Source: Delphinapterus leucas
Taxonomy: Eukaryota > Chordata > Mammalia > Artiodactyla > Monodontidae
Direction of reading: 5' to 3'
Assembly (NCBI RefSeq): GCF_002288925.2
Contig: NW_022098000.1
Span: 377,272-441,271, forward strand
DNA length: 64,000 bases
Below, piece after piece: positions 1 through 11,460 of the stretch; within the stretch, counting starts at the first letter, position 1, and the number at the start of each line of letters is the position of its first letter. The notes below the pieces were generated by a model. That model was not told the origin of the DNA. It did not search any database and was given only the letters and a program-made list of their open reading frames with translations. The translations under genes and the position numbers were made by a program.

Positions 1-1446
1 ATCAATATGATCTTCTGTTTTGTGAAGCTATTTTCTTATTCTTATTTAATTGCAGATATATTTCATCATGTGGTTTGAAACAGAAGACAACAGAGTTCTG
101 CTACATTTACTTTTATTAATGTTAATACATTAATTACATCAAGATAGCATTGAAAGTGAGGTTTAATTTTCAATATTAATTTTCTTTTTTAACATATGCA
201 GTATCAGATTGTATGATATATGGAATGTTAAAAAGCAAAAGCTTTCAATCAAATTTTTCTTCTAAGATATTTAGAAGTCTAGATTATAATGCACTCTTCT
301 TTATTAAATAATTAAGGAGATTAATATTTTACATTAAAACTTCACTGAAATTGAAATCTTATATGGTCCACTCAAATATGACACATGTATTATTACCTTA
401 AGGAACACCAATAACAAAACAAAGTCTTTTAATATGATGATTTTGTAATCTCAAAAGCAGGTTAATGCATTATTTTTTTAAATGGTCCCTATTCCAAGGA
501 ATATAGAATAGAAAAAAACTTGTTGCCTCTATAGTCATTCAATACATACTTAGGTTACACCATATATAACTGCCAAAATTATCATTTTTTGAACTACAAA
601 AGTGACAATTTCATTATTAAAACCCTATGACTTAATCAGTTTAAGATTGCCTGCAATGATGTCATTTCACAACTCATCATGCTGAAGTTAATATAAAGGC
701 TTTGTAAAAGGCTGATTCCATTTTAAAAAGTCCATAAAAAATGTTATGTCACATTAATTTTTAGCAATAAACTAATGTTCCTAGGTAGCATTAGAAAGCT
801 CATATAAAAAAATTTTTTTAAGAAAAAAATGTGGAAATAATCACTGAAACATTTTCAGAAGTTTTTCCTTTAATCAAAGTAATTTCTATAATTGCCACAT
901 TTTACCTTTAGTCAATTATTTCCTTGATGTTTTATTTGGAAATTGATCATTCTTAACTTCTTTTCTGATAGTGTAAAATTTTTTGAGGTGTCTGTGACTT
1001 AAATGTTAAAAACTGGTGTTTTGAAAGGTGGTAAAAATATTTGGGGAGTAATTTTAAAAATAAATTGAATCAGCAAAGTATCTTAGAATCTCTTAAGATG
1101 GTTTCTATGCAGTATATGAAATAGTATTCTAAATCTAAGCCGTTTAGAGATTTGAAGGCCAACTATAACAGGATAAAGAGAATGACAGAGTTACACAGTC
1201 TGTGTGTGAAGGCTATGAGTATTTTTCACTTTACCTCTTTGCAAAACAATGCTTTCTCTTGAAAGCTTGGCAAATGTAGAATCCTACAAAACAAATTCTG
1301 TTGCAGAAAAATTCCAATTTCTTTGCAAAGTGAACAATATCAAATAAAATCTCTGATGACGTTGCAGAGTCAAATATAACTAAGCTTTAAATATTCTTAC
1401 CATCAGCCATGTAACAAATGTGCTTCTGGCTTTCTGGACTGGTGGC

Positions 1447-1448
<2 letters not shown>

Positions 1449-1515
<67 letters not shown>

Positions 1516-1625
1516 ATACACATACATATATATATAATCTACTTATCTATCTAAATATCTATATATCTACCGACCTACCTATATCTATCATTATCCTCAT
1601 CTATCTGTCTACCTATCTGGCAAGA
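1449..1625. repeat. Compound microsatellite (TA)n(TG)n(TA)n(TATC)n
   Basis: A run of TA dinucleotides is followed by a run of TG, then further TA, then a degenerate TATC/CTAC-rich tract. The 60-residue open frame through it (MCVCVCV...) is a by-product of the repeat and is not a gene. Such compound tracts are usually length-polymorphic. Confidence 0.9.
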
Positions 1626-1796
1626 CTGTATCAATTCATGGGCCATTTAAGGCATAGATAATATTTGTAATTTTCTCTTCATTCAAGGCCATCCTGGTTC
1701 AAAGATGCATATGATTGAATCATCTGCATGTCCTAATCCTGGGGACAAAACCAAAAAGTAGAAACTCCTAGGTTTGCTACTCTTATTTTCTTAGGA

Positions 1797-1985
1797 AGCT
1801 GTTAAGAGCTCAAACTCCGAATTCTAGAGTCAGACTGCCTGTTTGTCCTCAGGCATATTGCTTACATCTTTATCAGTTGCTCACCTGTAAATAATGCTTA
1901 ACCCTACTATGGAGGATTTGATGAGTTAATAACTTATATAAAGCTCTTACAAGCTATATAAGCATCTGTTGTTATTGCTTTTGTG
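1797..1985 (+). repeat. MIR SINE remnant
   Basis: The order of segments fits a MIR read on the plus strand: 'agagctcaaactc...gagtcagactgcctg', then 'gctcacctgtaaataatg', then a 'gatgagttaataacttatataaagctctta' type 3' section. It is diverged and intronic. The call rests on recalled consensus, not on an alignment. Confidence 0.7.
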
Positions 1986-2113
1986 GTGGTGGTGGTTATT
2001 GTTGCTGATATTGTTGTTGTTTATTCCTAGCTGTGATCATGACACAGAACAGGCCAGGAAAGTACTGCCATCCTTATTGGCTGTTAATTTATTTAAAGTA
2101 AGAACAAATGTAC

Positions 2114-2241
2114 CTTGAAGGAGTTGTGGGAGCTATTCTGATCCCTCTGCCTTTAATACCTCTGCCATGACCAGAGTCCTCTGAGCCATTTAAGTAAGAT
2201 AATTCACGTAGTTGTTCCTGACGAATTTCATCATTGTAGTC
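2114..2241 (-). CDS. KHDRBS2: KHDRBS2 (SLM1) internal coding exon
   Basis: Read on the minus strand, a pyrimidine-rich tract ending TTCTTCTAG is followed by 42 intact codons plus AG, then GTACAT as donor, so the exon is 128 bp (phase 0 in, phase 2 out). The peptide starts DYNDEIRQEQLRELSYLNG and continues SEDSGHGRGIKGRGIR, then IAPTTPS. This matches the end of the QUA2 region and the start of the RG-rich region of KHDRBS2, a STAR-family RNA-binding splicing regulator of the nucleus. KHDRBS3 differs after SYLNG, which excludes that paralogue. Compared with the human protein as I recall it, three positions differ: R to H and R to K inside RG repeats, and A to T. No stop or frameshift is present. 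Flanking splice sites rule out a processed copy. It could be a diverged duplicate exon, but a true exon is simpler. Confidence 0.88.
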
Positions 2242-4780
2242 CTAGAAGAAAAAACATGACCTGATGAGCTAAAATGGAGAATGGAGTTCTTAGAACTGAA
2301 CAAACACAGTAAGAAAGGAAATTTTTCACTTATTTTCTGGTATACAAAAATCTAAAATGATGTAAAAGTAAATATAATTTAAGTTCCTAGTTTTATACAG
2401 AGAAACTGAAGTTGCTTCTTTTACCAAGGAAGTACTCAGCAGGAAATCAGATGAGATTTGCTGGGATATCACTTTATATGTTAGCTAGAAAAGGAAAGGT
2501 AACAATATAGAGCAAGATCTTGGAAGGTCCCAAGGTCATGGTTCCTAATAAGAGGATTACTGAAAAACAACTTTAGTGGTATAAGTACGTGTAGATTGTT
2601 AAAGACTGCATAATACTCAAATAGTTCCTGATGCATAAACTGAAAAGGGGCAATCCCAAGGACCAAAGTAGATACTATGTTAAAATAATTAAAAAGTGCA
2701 AAAAAATATCAGTTTCAGACAACTGGGAAGCTATGCAATCCAACTAAAAAACTTGAGGGGCAATGTTTAGAAATAAATAATTTTCTATGTGTTCTAGCAT
2801 TGGGCTGATGGAGAATGACAGCCATAGCAGAAGGCACACTTCACAGTAACAGCCAGAGATTTGGTCAAAGTCAAAGAGATGATCTCTATCCTTCATCAGT
2901 GGAAATGTATCAGTCATTTCAATAGGACCAAAGAGTGGATCTGAGTCACTGAAGATGAATGCTATCTTCAAAAAACAAGTGTCAGTCTTACCTGTTTCTC
3001 TTTTTACTAACACACACGTGAATGCACACATACACCCTGGTAGAACAGTACAAAACTGAGTAATTGGTATTTTTGCCTAATGGGCAATCCAAGTAAATTC
3101 TTTTTCAGTAAAGATGTGTTTATGTGAAAGCCATGAGCTGTCTAGGAGTTGAGACGAGAAATATTTGTAGAAATATCTGGGTTAACATAAATGATGTCTG
3201 AGGTCTGGTAGTGGACACTTGAGCCAGGTTAGCTCTGCACTTGTGAGTTATAGTAACAGCACATGGAAACTGTGCACTCACCTGCACAGCCTGGTCTAGA
3301 AGATGGAGGGGATGCATTCAGCCTAAAAGCTTTTCTAAAGCACAGCTTTACCTCATGGTCCAAAAACTGCTTTGTTCACAAGCAAAAGTACTAGTCACTC
3401 CAAAGCACTTACTTTTTATTTTTAACATGTTGCTTTCACATTTATCCTGTTCAGCACCTGATTATAGTGGTAATGGGCTCAAGACAGTTGATTGACAGAA
3501 GAACTATAGTAGAAAATGATAGTTTTTAACAATTACTCAATTTATACCTCTTAATTTTCACATTCAAGCAACAACCAAACTGAAGAATAAGCATGTCTAC
3601 TATTTTATTAGGTACAGGGAATGTGATGAATTGCTACTTCTGACTGAACTGAGCAGCCACCATGAAAATGAAAAATTAATTCCATAATTTTCCCATGTAA
3701 TATTCCTAACTTGAAAGCAGATCTTTGCAGCTTCTTATCTAAGAAAAATCCATGGACTCCTAAAGGTCTTTATGAATTATAAAAAGAGATAGATTCTCAT
3801 TTTTGGCAACATTGAGGGTTGAGATAAAAATTAACAAATAGCAGATAAATTCATACATGTAAAATTTACGTTAGAGAATATCTTTATGCCAGAATTAGAA
3901 AATACATTATTGTGGATATTAGCATGAATATTTGACACTACAGGTTAAGTTAGTTCTTACTGTAAGCAAAACACTACTGTTAGTGTATAATCAAGTTTCT
4001 TATGAGCTCAGCTAGATATACTTTGTTTTAAGAACTGGATCATCTTCCAGGGTTGTGGTAGTGAAGTGAATGCAGAACTCTAAATACAGGTGTAACTGAC
4101 TTAGAATATGAGTCGCTCTGTTCTGAAATCATATTGCTCCCAAGGCCATGGTACACAAGAGCAACTCCCAGTCAATGACCAAATGTGGTTGAAATGCTAA
4201 AATAGGCTCATTCTTGGGAGTCACAGTTCTCCTCTGCCCATGCCTCAAGGATTCCTAGACAGCTGGGATGAATTTCCCTTTAATACCATTGCTTCTGGGC
4301 TATGACCTCTTTCCTTTGGGTCAGATATTCTAGTGTGAAGGTTCTCCAGTCTTCCTTGGCTTCCTCCTTATTTTATTTATTTATTTAGTTAGTTTTTTGT
4401 CACAAGATCATTTTTCCTAATGAACTCCTTACATGTTTAATCTCAACTAATTCTGATTCTGGGAGGACCCAAACTAACACACAGAACGTTGACAAAGTCA
4501 AGTTCCTAAAATTACAAGCTGAGAGATTTTGTAAATCCATTGATGTTAATGCTGGTGGAACCTATTCTGTTCAACATACCTTATACTCTGATTAATTGGG
4601 GTATTTGCCATTCTCTTACTTTAAAATGTTTACATACAGATTAAACATGGAACTGATTACTGACTAGCAAAAAGGGTAGTAATCAATGTTTATTTTAAGA
4701 AAGTAAATTGTATGTTGCCCAATTTTCTAAATCACTTCACTTAATAAAAATGTATGAAAGAGTCAGACATAGAGTGAACA
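2242..4780. other. Unassigned intronic sequence
   Basis: No gene, RNA or clear repeat was recognised. The open frames at 2481-2666, 2744-3031 and 3120-3317 on the minus strand show no family motif and no splice context. The segment near 4230-4490 ends in 'cccaaactaacaca', which resembles the end of some old LTRs, but I could not assign it. Confidence 0.5.
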
Positions 4781-4789
4781 AACATAAGG

Positions 4790-5200
4790 CATGTTTTGGG
4801 CGTTGGCTGACATAGATGAATTGTGGAAAGAGGGAGAAGGCTGGTTGGTGTGTGTATGTATGTGGTGAAGTGAGAGAGAGAAAGAGAGGTTGGGCAACCA
4901 CAAGCTATTCAAGAGTGCCTTAGTGGAAGTTATACTGTATGACTTGGGAAGGTAGGAATAAAAGAAATTTTAAATGCAGAAATGGCTAGAAGTATAATGA
5001 CACCATTAACCAAAGAAAGAAAGGAATGAATGAAGTTTAGAGGTAGAGAATTTATATTTTGTCTTGATAATCTTAAGTTTAAAATGCCAAGGAGACATTA
5101 AAGTTTATCTTAGAAATTCAGATCTAGGTCAGGGGAGGAAATCTGAATGTCATTTGCACACAATTGTGATAAATGAAACATGGAGATTGCCTAAGAGAAT
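4790..5200 (+). repeat. Old interspersed repeat, purine-rich 3'-UTR type
   Basis: The stretch around 4790-5170 has the look of the common old purine-rich mammalian repeat also seen at 30370-31320 and 39810-40480 ('gaatggctaga', 'gaggtagagaat', 'atctaggtcaggggagg', 'atgtcatttgcaca'). The family is not resolved by eye. The sequence from 5200 to 5706 is AT-rich and shows nothing else. Confidence 0.4.
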
Positions 5201-6900
5201 AGTAACATAATGTAGTGACAAACATTTTCTAATCATACTTCATACATTACAATATTATGATCATTAAATGACCAGGTCTTTAATAAACTCAAGTTTTCCT
5301 AATTAGACAACTAAAATATATATACCACTGTATTTATAGTAATGAAGCATCTAGTTGTCTCAAATAAATACAAAAGAATTTTAAATGCCCAAATGTAGAG
5401 ATACTGAAACTCTAAGTATTCTCTAGACTGAATATATCCTGTGTATTATTTTTATGATATAGATATAATTTTCTAAACCCCCAAATCTTTAATTGTATAT
5501 TATATGCTTATATTCAGCTCTTCATTAAGCACAGATCTAACTTTGAATTAATCTTTCATCACTAGGACATGAGTCCATCCTGTTGACCATTTAATTGTGG
5601 CATATGTTGCTGGTGCTTCAGTTACATAAAATCTTAAAAATACTCATAAACAAAATATTCCAAGATTGCCTTGTAAATGTGATCTTATTAGAAATATACT
5701 ACAGCCTGAGTTGGAGACTAGATGGTGGAGTAGAATGACTTGAGCTCACCTCCTCTCAAGAAAACACCAGCATCACAACTAAATGCTGAACAACCATCGA
5801 CAAAGAAGACTGGAACCTACCAAAAAAAGATATTCTACATCCAAAAACAAAGAAGAAGCCACAATGAGATGGTAGGAGGGGCACATGTGCGATATAATCA
5901 AATCCAATATCCACTGGGTGGGTGACCCACAAACTGAAAAATAATTATATCACAGAGGTTCTCCCACAGTAGTGAGATTCTGAGCCCCACATCAGGCTCC
6001 CCAGCCTGGGGGTCTGGCATTGGGAGGAGGAACTCCCAGAGCATTTGGTTTTGAAGACCAGCAGGGCTTGATCTCAGGAGCTCCACCGGACTTGTGGAAA
6101 CAGGGACTCCACTCTTGGAAGGCCCACACAAGTTCTCGTGTACACTACCCAGGAAAAAAGCAGTGAATTCATAGGAACCTGGGCCAGACCTACCTGCTGG
6201 TCTTGAAGGGTATCCTGGGGAGGTGGGGGGGGGGGCAGCTGTGGCTCACTGTAGGAACAAGGACACTAGTGACAGAGGTGCCAAGGAGTACTAATTAGCA
6301 TGAGCCCTTCTGGAGGCTGCCATTTTGATGTCAAGACCTGGACTCACCCAACAGACTGTAGGCTCCTGTCCTGGGATGCCTCAGGCCAAACAACCAACAG
6401 GGCAGAAACACAGCACCACCCATCATCAGACAGGCTTGTGAAAGTCTTACTGAGCCCACAGCTGCCTGTAAACACACCACTTGACACAGCCCTGCCCACC
6501 AGAGAGACAAGACCCAGCTCCACTCACCAGTGGGCAGGCACAAGTGAGTGGAGAAAGGAAGGAAGCCTTCACAAGCATCTAGACCAGCCTCACCCACCAC
6601 GGGCAGATAGCAGAAGCAAGAGAAACTAGAGCCCTGCATCCTGTGGAACAGAGACAATGAAAACAGGAAAAATGAGATGGCAGAGAAATATGCTCCAGAT
6701 GAAGGGACAAAATAAAACCCCAGAAGGACAACTAAATGAAATGGAGATAGGCAATTACCTGAAAAATAATTCAGAGTAATGAAAGCAAACATGATCCAAG
6801 ATCTTGGAAAAAGAATGGTGGCACAGACTGAGAAGATGAAGAAATGTTTAAAAAAGACCTAGAGGGTATAAAGAACAAACAGTGTTGAAGAATACAATAA

Positions 6901-7237
6901 CTGGGACTTCCCTGGTGGTGCAGTGGTTAAGAATCTGCCTGTAAGTGCAGAGGACATGGGTTCAAGCCCTGGTCCAGGAAGATCCCACATGCCATGGAGC
7001 AACTACGCATGTGTGCCACAACTACTGAGCCTACACTCTAGAGCCTGCATGCCACAACTACTGAAACTCGCATGCCTAGAGTCCATGCTCCACAACAAGA
7101 GAAGCCACTGCAATGAGAAGCCCATGTGCCGCAATGAAGAGTAACCCCCACTTGCCGCAACTAGAGAAAGCCCGCGTGCAGCAGTGAAGACCCTATGCAG
7201 CCAAAGATAAATAAATAAGTAAACATTTTAAAAAAAC
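6901..7237 (+). mobile_element. CHR-type tRNA-derived SINE, long form
   Basis: The head 'acttccctggtggtgcagtgg' and the following 'gggttcaagccctggtcc' are the pol III A- and B-box regions of the tRNA-derived part. Then come repeated 'ccacaactactgagcc' blocks and an AAATAAATAAG tail. It is flanked by a short duplication, AATACAATAACTG at 6891-6903 and AATACAATACCTG at 7238-7250 (the first base of the head is shared). It is inserted in L1 copy A between the start and middle of ORF1, so it is younger than that L1. The 73-residue open frame within it is not a gene. Confidence 0.92.
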
Positions 7238-7252
7238 AATACAATACCTGAA

Positions 7253-7834
7253 ATGAAATATACACTAGAAGGAATCAGTAGCAGGATAAATGAGGCAGAA
7301 GAACGGATAAGTGACTTGGAAGTTAGAATGGTGGAATTCACTGCTGCAGAACAGAATAAAGAAAAAAGAATGAAAAGAAATGGAGACAGCCTAAGAGACT
7401 TCTGGGACAACATTAAATGCAAAAACACTCGCACTATAGGGGTCCCAGAAGGAGAAGAGAGAGAGAAAGGACCCGAGAAAATATTTGAAGAGATTATAGT
7501 CAAAAACTTCCCTAACATGGGAAAGGAAATAGTCAATCAAGTCCAGGAAATGCAGCAAGCCCCATACAGGATAAACCCAAAGAGGAACACACCTAAACAC
7601 ATTTTAATCAAATTGACAAAATTAAAGACAAAGAGCAAATATGAAAACAACAAGGGAAAAGTAATAAATAACATACAAGGGTTATCAGCTGATTGTTCAG
7701 AAGAAACTCTGCAGGCCAGAGAGGAGTGGCATGATATACTTAAAGAGATGAAAGGGAAAAACCTAAAACCAAGAATACTCGACCCAGCAAGGTTTTGTTC
7801 AGATTTGATGGAGAAATCAAAAGCTTTACAATGA
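7253..7834 (+). pseudogene. L1 ORF1p remnant (copy A)
   Basis: The 193-residue open frame covers the end of the coiled coil (MKYTLEGISSRINEAEERIS), then the RNA-recognition region (TRTIGVPEGEE) and the C-terminal domain (NFPNMGKEIVNQVQEMQQAPYR..., ETLQAREEW). In intact L1, ORF1p is a trimeric RNA-binding chaperone that coats L1 RNA in the cytoplasm. Here the N-terminal part is separated by the SINE, and the end is shifted out of frame after LMEKSKALQ. The ATG is internal and carries no meaning as a start. Confidence 0.85.
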
Positions 7835-8279
7835 ACAAAAGCTAAGAGAATTCAGCACCACCAAACCAGCTTTACAACAAATCCTAAAGGAAATTCTCTA
7901 AGCTAAAAAGAAAAGGCCACAACTAGAATTAAGAAAATTATGAATAGGAAAGCCCACCAGTAAAGGCAAATATAAAGTAAAGGTAGGAAATCAACCATGC
8001 ACAAATATGATATCAAAACAAGCAATAGTGAGAAGAGGAGAGTACAAATGCAGGATATTGGAAATCACTGGAAATTAAGAGACCAGCAACTTATAACAAT
8101 TTTGTAAAGCAATCTTTTATATATACTGCTATATAAAAACCTTATGGAAACTGCAAACCAAAAAACTACAATAGATACACACAGAAAAAAAGCAACCCAA
8201 CACAACACAAAAGATAGTCATCAAATCACAAGAGAAGAGACCAAAAGAGGAAGGAAAGAAAAAAGACCCACAAAAACAA

Positions 8280-9480
8280 ATTCAAAACAATTAAATAAAT
8301 GACAATAGGAACATACATATTGATAATTACCTTAAATGTAAATGGATTAAATGCTCCAACCAAAAGACAGACTGGTTGAATGGATATAAAAATAAGACCA
8401 TGTATATGCTGTCTACAAGAGACCCACTACAGATCTAGGGACACATACAGACTGAAAGTGAGGGGATGGAAAAGAGCTATTCCATGCATGTGGAAATCAA
8501 AAGAAAGCTGCAGTAGCAATGTTCATATCAGACAAAATAGACTTTAAAATAAAGATGACTGTTACCAGTGACAAAAAAGAACGCTAAATAAAGATCAAGG
8601 GATCAATCCAAGAAGAAGATATAACAAGTGTAAATATATTTGCACCCAGCATAGGAATACCTCAATATATAAGGTGAATGCTAACAGCCATAAAAGGAGA
8701 AACTGACAATAACACAATAATAGTGGGGGACTTTAACACCCCACTTACATCAAAGGACAGATCATCCAGACAGAAAATCAATAAGGAAACAGAGGTCTTA
8801 AATGACACATTAGACCAGATATACTTAATTGTTATTTATAGAACATTCATCCAAAATCAGCAGAATATGCATTCTTATTGAGTGCTCATGGAACATTCTC
8901 CAGGATAGATCACATGCTGTGTCACAAAGCAAGCCTTTTAAAATTTAAGACAACTGAAATCATATCAAGCATCTTTTCTGACAACAACACTATGATTTTA
9001 GAAAGCAACTACAGGAATTAAACTTTATGAAACACAAACACGTGGAGGCTAAACAATATGCTACTAAATAACCAACAGATCATGTAAGAAATCAAAGAGG
9101 AAATTTAAAAATACCTAGAGACAAGTGATAACAAAAACAAGATGATACGAAACCTATGAGACACAGCAAAAGCAGTTCTAAGAGGGAAGTTTATAGCAAT
9201 ACAAGCTTACCTTAGGAAACAAGATAAATTTCAAATAAATAACCTAACATTACACCTAAAGCAACTAGAGAAAGAAGATAAAACAAAACCCACAGTTAGT
9301 AGAAGGAAAGAAATCGGAAAGATCTGATCAGATATAAAAGAAGTAGAGATGAAGAAAACAGTAGAAAAGATCAATGAAATTAAAAGTGGGTTCTTTGAAA
9401 AGATAAACAAAATTGATAAACCTTTAGCCAAAGCCATCATGAAAAAAAGGGAGAGGGCTAAAATCAATGAAATTAGAAAT
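8280..9480 (+). pseudogene. L1 ORF2p endonuclease-region remnant (copy A)
   Basis: Beginning near 8306 the plus strand encodes the L1 endonuclease start (LIITLNVNGLNAPTKRQTG). Further blocks include QETHYRSRDTYRLKVRGWKRA and, at about 8678-8880, GDFNTPLTSKDRSSRQKIN, which holds the GDFN catalytic-site motif of the APE-type fold. Stops and frameshifts interrupt it. After about 9480 the sequence leaves ORF2 before the reverse transcriptase. Confidence 0.8.
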
Positions 9481-10316
9481 AAAACCAATCCAAAAATGGG
9501 CAGAAGACCTAAATAGACATTTCTCCAAAGAAGACATACACATGGCCAAGAAACACGTGAAAAGCTGCTCAACATTACTAATTATTAGAGAAATGCAAAT
9601 CAAAACTACAATGAGGCATCACCTCACACCAGTTAGAATGGACATCATAAGAAAATCTACAAACAACAAATAATGGAGAGGGTGTGGAGAAAAGGGAACC
9701 CTCTTGCACTGTTTGTGGGAATGTAAATTGATACAGCCACTATGGAGAACAGTATGGAGGTTCCTTAAAAAACTAAAAATAGAATTACCATATGATCCAG
9801 CAATCCCACTACTGGGCATATACCCAGAGAAAACCATAATTCAAAAAGACACATACACCCCAATGTTCATTGCAGCACTATTTACAATAGCCAGGTCATG
9901 GAAGCAACCTAAATGCCCATCAACAGACGAATGGATAAAGAAGTTGTGGTACATACATACAATGGAATATTACTCAGCCATAAAAAGGAATGAAATTGAG
10001 CCGTTTGTTGAGACGTGGATGGATCTAGAGACTGTCATACAGAGTGAAGTAAGTCAGAAAGAGAAAAACAAATATCGTATATTAACGCATGTATGTGGAA
10101 CCTAGAAAAATGGTATAGATGAACCAGTTTGCAGGGCAGAAGTTGAGACACAGATGTAGAGAACAAAGGTATGGACACCACGGGGGGAAAACCACGGTGC
10201 GGTGAGGATGGTGGTGTGCTGAATTGGGTGGTTGGGATTGACATGTATATACTGATGTGTATAAAATTGATGACTAAGAAGAACCTGCAGTATAAAAATG
10301 CAAACAAACAAACAAA

Positions 10317-11082
10317 CTAATACTAAACTTTCTTTGGGTTATTTGTATGGAAATATGTTAATATAAATGTTTCAGACATTACATGAAATTTCTAAAAATA
10401 TTATATATTCTGGTATAATGTTATAAGTCATAATTCTAGTTATTACTTTAAAATGTATATCTCAGAAATAACTAAATTTCCTTGTCAATTGCATTATTAT
10501 GAACATGCATCAGATCTTTAACCGTGGTCATTTTGAAGTCTTTTGTCATTTACAGACAGTTCTGTGTGTACTCTGATGCTTTTGCAAAAATGTTCCTATG
10601 AAAGGGTTTCATCTTCAAGGAATTCATGGAAAAGGCTCTGACAAGTACAGGTTTCTGGTAACAGCCTATACTGTTGAACTGAATGAATAAACATTTTCAG
10701 AACTCTAATGGAAAACTGATGAATTCATATGAGTGCTAACAAAAGATCAAGTTGAAAAAAAATTAATTACATGGGACTGAGTGAACTGATGAGGATGATT
10801 ATAATTTTTGTGACTTTCTGTTTGAATAAAAAAATCCTGCAAGGGTTCAGAGGCAAAAAATATACAAATCAATTTTCACTGCAAAGTAAAGGAGCTGTTA
10901 CAGTGGAGGATTACTGGACTGAATGTCAATATTATGACATAGTATGAGTGTGTTTCGTGTTTGGTAATTGCAATCATTGTTGCTTTTGTTGTGTTCATCC
11001 ATTTACAATGCTTGGTGTCAGTTTATTTATCCCTTGTAAAAATAAAATACAGTGTGTGTATGTGAAAAAATAAAAAAAATAA
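10317..11082 (+). other. Unidentified transcript-like segment ending in AATAAA and an A-rich run
   Basis: This stretch directly follows the L1 copy A tail and is not L1. It ends with AATAAA near 11041, a GT-rich stretch ('cagtgtgtgtatgtg') and then an A-rich run at about 11065-11082. That layout suits the 3' end of a retrocopied 3' UTR or an L1 3' transduction, but I do not recognise the source and found no target duplication. It may be ordinary sequence. Confidence 0.3.
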
Positions 11083-11168
11083 TTGATTCCAAAAAAGTTG
11101 CACTTTGTGCAACTACCGAATTTCAGACAACAAGCTAGAACCCATCTTCTAACTCAGATAAAAGTTCT

Positions 11169-11170
<2 letters not shown>

Positions 11171-11206
<36 letters not shown>

Positions 11207-11228
11207 ACATATTTATATATATAAAAAT
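11171..11228. repeat. (TA)n microsatellite
   Basis: A run of about 15 TA units is followed by imperfect TATA-rich sequence. The sequence from 11083 to 11460 otherwise shows nothing beyond a (CAAA)-like tract at about 11448-11461 that abuts L1 copy B. Confidence 0.85.
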
Positions 11229-11460
11229 AAGAGGTTAAGGGAGTATCTAACAATATTTACAAAAACAAATCTATCCTGTAACTGGATTTGCTTCAAAATA
11301 ATGTGAAGGAAAAAGGATATAGATGAAAACAAGAGTGGCCAAATAGCTGGAAGATATTATGACCAGGTGATAAATACAATGCAGTAATTTTTTTTATATG
11401 CTCTTATTTTGATGTATGTTTGAAGTATCCCATAATAAAAATTTAAAAACAAACAAACAA

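Larger units (their letters stand above)
1..2113 (-). other. KHDRBS2: Intron downstream of the KHDRBS2 exon
   Basis: This is non-coding, AT-rich sequence immediately 3' (in gene sense) of the exon at 2114-2241. The first bases after the exon in gene sense are GTACAT, a usable donor. Apart from a microsatellite at about 1450-1570 and a MIR at about 1800-1985, I see no gene, RNA or strong repeat here. The intron assignment is an inference from the exon; the next downstream exon is not in the window. Confidence 0.75.
5707..10316 (+). mobile_element. LINE-1 copy A, internally deleted and interrupted by a SINE
   Basis: The copy starts with the L1 5' region (GAGACTAGATGGTGGAGTAGAA at about 5711). 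It continues through an ORF1 region (about 6655-7870), an ORF2 endonuclease region (about 8280-9480), and then jumps to the late ORF2/3' UTR region at about 9486. It ends in a (CAAA)n tail at about 10298-10316. The jump removes the whole reverse-transcriptase core. A long CHR-type SINE splits ORF1 at 6901-7237. Frames are broken throughout, so the copy cannot encode L1 proteins. A 13-base G run lies near 6224. No clear target duplication was found. Confidence 0.88.

Noticed and set aside
6331..6792. 153-residue minus-strand open frame
   Set aside because: It is antisense to the L1 copy A 5' region and ORF1 start, shows no family motif, and is explained by L1.
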